Source: Bacteroidota bacterium (GTDB taxonomy: Bacteria; Bacteroidota; Bacteroidia; Bacteroidales; Porphyromonadaceae). From it: a DNA stretch of 64,000 nucleotides. Below are positions 62,377 to 64,000 of this stretch, piece after piece (within the stretch, counting starts at the first letter, position 1; each line of letters begins with the position of its first letter). The stretch spans positions 62,001 to 126,000 of the forward strand of contig JAEWZH010000003.1 of assembly GCA_023395395.1 (NCBI GenBank), in the 5' to 3' direction. Under the pieces are notes generated by a model. The model saw only the letters and a program-made list of their open reading frames with translations. It did no database searches and was not told the DNA's origin. Both the position numbers and the translations under genes were made by a program.

Positions 62377-63336
62377 TTAAAACCAATACCCAGCATCGCT
62401 GTGGGGTGGCACATCGCCTTCAACTCGATTGACCAGTGCTTGTAGAGCTTGATCAATAGTAATACCATAGGCACGGGCAGCTGCCTCTAAGTACTTGCGG
62501 TCGGCATCTGTAAGATCAGCCATATTGTCGTTTTCTATCGTCTCCTCAAAATGAGCGTAGACGACGACAGGAATAGTAAGTTTCACTATCGGTTGGTTCA
62601 TCGAAGGAGTGTTCCAAAATTGTGGGCTCTTGGTCTTGCCTCCCACGTCGCTCAAAATAATATCGAGGGCAAACTGGCTACGAGGGACAAAGAAACCTAG
62701 ATAACCCTTGTGTCCTATGGGGTTTTTCTCACCCGATACCGGAGCGCCATCCTTGATACGTGCTGTAAGAGGATCCGTATCGCAATAGATGTAGGTCATG
62801 AATTGTTTGACATCTTTGTGCTGATCGATTGCGCTTTGGATGCCATCAAAAGTCGGCTTGATTTCTCTTGGCACGAAGAAGTGCTGTAGTCGCTTACCAT
62901 TGTCTCCACCTAATACCTTCTCGGTAATCTTAGTACCCTTGGAGTCAAAGTAGTCAATCCAAATACCATACACAGAGCCTGCCTCAGACTCATCGTGATG
63001 GTGCTCTTCTTCGTGTGCATCGGCATGCTCTTCTCCATGACCTACGCCTCCGGTCGCACGAAGTGCGGTTTCGGAATTAGGAGCAAGTGCCATGGTGCCA
63101 TCTGCTTGTTTTTCAAAAACGAACTTGCTAAATCGCTTCATATAGACCTGCCCTACAGGGTCTGCTGTCTCATGAAATCCATATTTACCATGTAGGTGTC
63201 CTTCGATGGCAACGACCTCAATCTTAGCAATATCGAACTGCTCAATCGGTGCTACTAGCTCTTCCTTACCGTTATTACATGAAGTGGCAAGAAGTGCTAT
63301 AGCTGCAACAAATAGTGTAACTATCTTCTTCATCAT
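62377..63336 (-). CDS. Histidine-rich lipoprotein, unknown function
   Basis: The protein of about 319 residues has a lipobox signal (LFVAAIALLATSC), followed after about 80 residues by a histidine- and acid-rich stretch (GHGEEHADAHEEEHHHDESE). Such stretches often bind metal ions. The rest includes LQHFFVPREI, YIYCDTDPLTA and KNPIGHKGYLGFFVP. These blocks recur in the neighbouring protein at 63339-64000 (QHFFVP, YLDTDP, ENPLGLKG), so the two are paralogues. The start is ATG 63336 or 63333; a TTG at 63342 would overlap the upstream stop. Role in metal handling is inferred. Confidence 0.75.
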   Translation of the reverse strand: MMKKIVTLFVAAIALLATSCNNGKEELVAPIEQFDIAKIEVVAIEGHLHGKYGFHETADPVGQVYMKRFSKFVFEKQADGTMALAPNSETALRATGGVGHGEEHADAHEEEHHHDESEAGSVYGIWIDYFDSKGTKITEKVLGGDNGKRLQHFFVPREIKPTFDGIQSAIDQHKDVKQFMTYIYCDTDPLTARIKDGAPVSGEKNPIGHKGYLGFFVPRSQFALDIILSDVGGKTKSPQFWNTPSMNQPIVKLTIPVVVYAHFEETIENDNMADLTDADRKYLEAAARAYGITIDQALQALVNRVEGDVPPHSDAGYWF

Positions 63337-63338
63337 AA

Positions 63339-64000
63339 TCAATTATTATTAGTTAGTACTTCTACATTAAACTTAAAATCGACATCATACTGAGCATTCG
63401 CAGTCCAAACCCCCGGCTTGTAAAATGGCGACACCTCGCCCTTACTATTCCATTTTGTGGCACGACCATGCATCAGCCTGAGTCTGATGCCAAGGCTCAT
63501 GCCTGGGGTCTTGAAGGTCATCACTCCCTTGAGGCCAAGGGGATTTTCCTTTCCGATTACCTTGCTATCGGTAGTCATTGGCGCATCCCAAGGATCGGTA
63601 TCTAGATATCGGTAGTCAATAATCTGGGAGATTGGGAGGTCTCCGGTATCCATAGGCACGAAGAAATGCTGATGGATTTTGTCCTCCCCATTGGTTGCAA
63701 GCTCTCCATTAATCAGGCTTCCACCGGCACTGTAGTGTCTGATCTCCACAAAGTACTGCACATTGGGTAGAGGCTCCACTTTATTGCTCTGTATCCATTT
63801 GGTATCGACACCGGCAGAAAACTTCAGCACCTTACCATTTTTGTCTGCGACAAACTTGTCTCCCTCCATAGTCCCCGGAGTGAATACCACTTCCAGACTA
63901 TGGGTATCTTGGTGGTTTTTCTCCTTGGTCTCATCGTTGGGTGTCTCTGGCTTACACCCTCCTATTAGGAGTAGCATGCTCAGTCCGAGCAGCGAAAAAA
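63339..64000 (-). CDS. Lipoprotein, paralogue of the His-rich protein, partial (5' end outside window)
   Basis: The visible frame runs from beyond base 64000 to the stop at 63339. An ATG at 63977 is not the true start: the codons before it read SLLGLSMLLLIGGC, a lipoprotein signal in one piece with LLLIGGCK. The mature part shares IHQHFFVP, YRYLDTDPWDAP and ENPLGLKGVMTF with the gene downstream, but lacks the His-rich stretch. It overlaps the neighbour's possible TTG start by four bases. The two are very probably one transcript. No function is known. Confidence 0.78.
   Translation of the reverse strand, partial: FSLLGLSMLLLIGGCKPETPNDETKEKNHQDTHSLEVVFTPGTMEGDKFVADKNGKVLKFSAGVDTKWIQSNKVEPLPNVQYFVEIRHYSAGGSLINGELATNGEDKIHQHFFVPMDTGDLPISQIIDYRYLDTDPWDAPMTTDSKVIGKENPLGLKGVMTFKTPGMSLGIRLRLMHGRATKWNSKGEVSPFYKPGVWTANAQYDVDFKFNVEVLTNNN

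Noticed and set aside
63339..63977. Complete lipoprotein gene starting at ATG 63977
   Set aside because: The codons upstream continue a signal peptide in frame to the window edge, so the true start is outside and the gene is partial.
1..64000. tRNA or rRNA genes, insertion sequences, prophage
   Set aside because: I looked in the intergenic stretches for tRNA-like cloverleaf sequences and for transposase or integrase frames and saw none.

Overview
The window looks like chromosomal DNA of a Bacteroidota member close to Porphyromonas or its relatives. The reasons are the promoter style (TAnnTTTG-like -7 elements, no clear Shine-Dalgarno sequences), several CarboxypepD-regulatory/TonB-type outer-membrane barrel proteins, a complete Bat (BatABCDE) operon, a viroplasmin-type RNase H, a PnuT-type thiamine transporter with a TPP-riboswitch-controlled TonB receptor, and a large single-chain pyruvate:ferredoxin oxidoreductase. 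I saw no rRNA, tRNA, insertion sequence, prophage or CRISPR array. Most of the window is ordinary core genome.

Layout. 1-2015: partial dapF and an NhaP2-type antiporter (minus). 2016-3244: a DUF4286 protein and rsmH (plus). 3245-8484, all minus: lepA-dnaB, then pyrE with an SRPBCC protein and a Rieske-like lipoprotein. 8620-14000 (minus): pyruvate:ferredoxin oxidoreductase, a DUF4143-type ATPase and an ArsC/LMW-phosphatase protein. 14007-14534: a gene-free stretch holding a 100-bp array of 23-bp AT-rich repeats. 14535-16128 (minus): a TrpB2-type tryptophan synthase beta chain preceded by what reads as a complete tryptophan attenuator, with a 36-codon leader peptide containing W-W-R-W, an antiterminator and an intrinsic terminator. 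16234-17932 (plus): queC-queD-queE. 18163-26299: moxR, DUF58 and batA-E. 26303-29565: PAP2 phosphatase, hexosamine-kinase-like protein, dgkA and cbiZ.

29666-32668 holds a small lipoprotein, a 63-residue ORF and a TonB-receptor-like gene whose 5' part is frameshifted and shortened (probable pseudogene). 32923-41108 is one long, tightly overlapped plus-strand gene string: pnuT, thiamine pyrophosphokinase, RNase H, hemH, MBL-fold hydrolase, BASS-type transporter, DUF695, an NMT1/ThiY-like ABC importer and a porin. 41198-46552 (minus) carries an outer-membrane barrel protein, an FHA protein, radC and manC, with a divergent PAS protein. 47289-53161 (minus) carries rpmH, an MCE/MlaD protein, a lipoprotein, a C69 dipeptidase and a thiamine TonB receptor under a TPP riboswitch. 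53718-53814 holds a second copy of the 23-bp repeat array. 54070-56283 is a membrane protein plus mutL (plus). 56351-64000 (minus) carries pyrG-yidC, another outer-membrane barrel protein and two related lipoproteins, one histidine-rich and one cut by the window edge.

The points most worth a second look are the trp leader upstream of a trpB with no trpA beside it, the two-locus palindromic 23-bp repeat array, the degraded TonB-receptor gene, and the ABC/porin string that begins with thiamine salvage genes.
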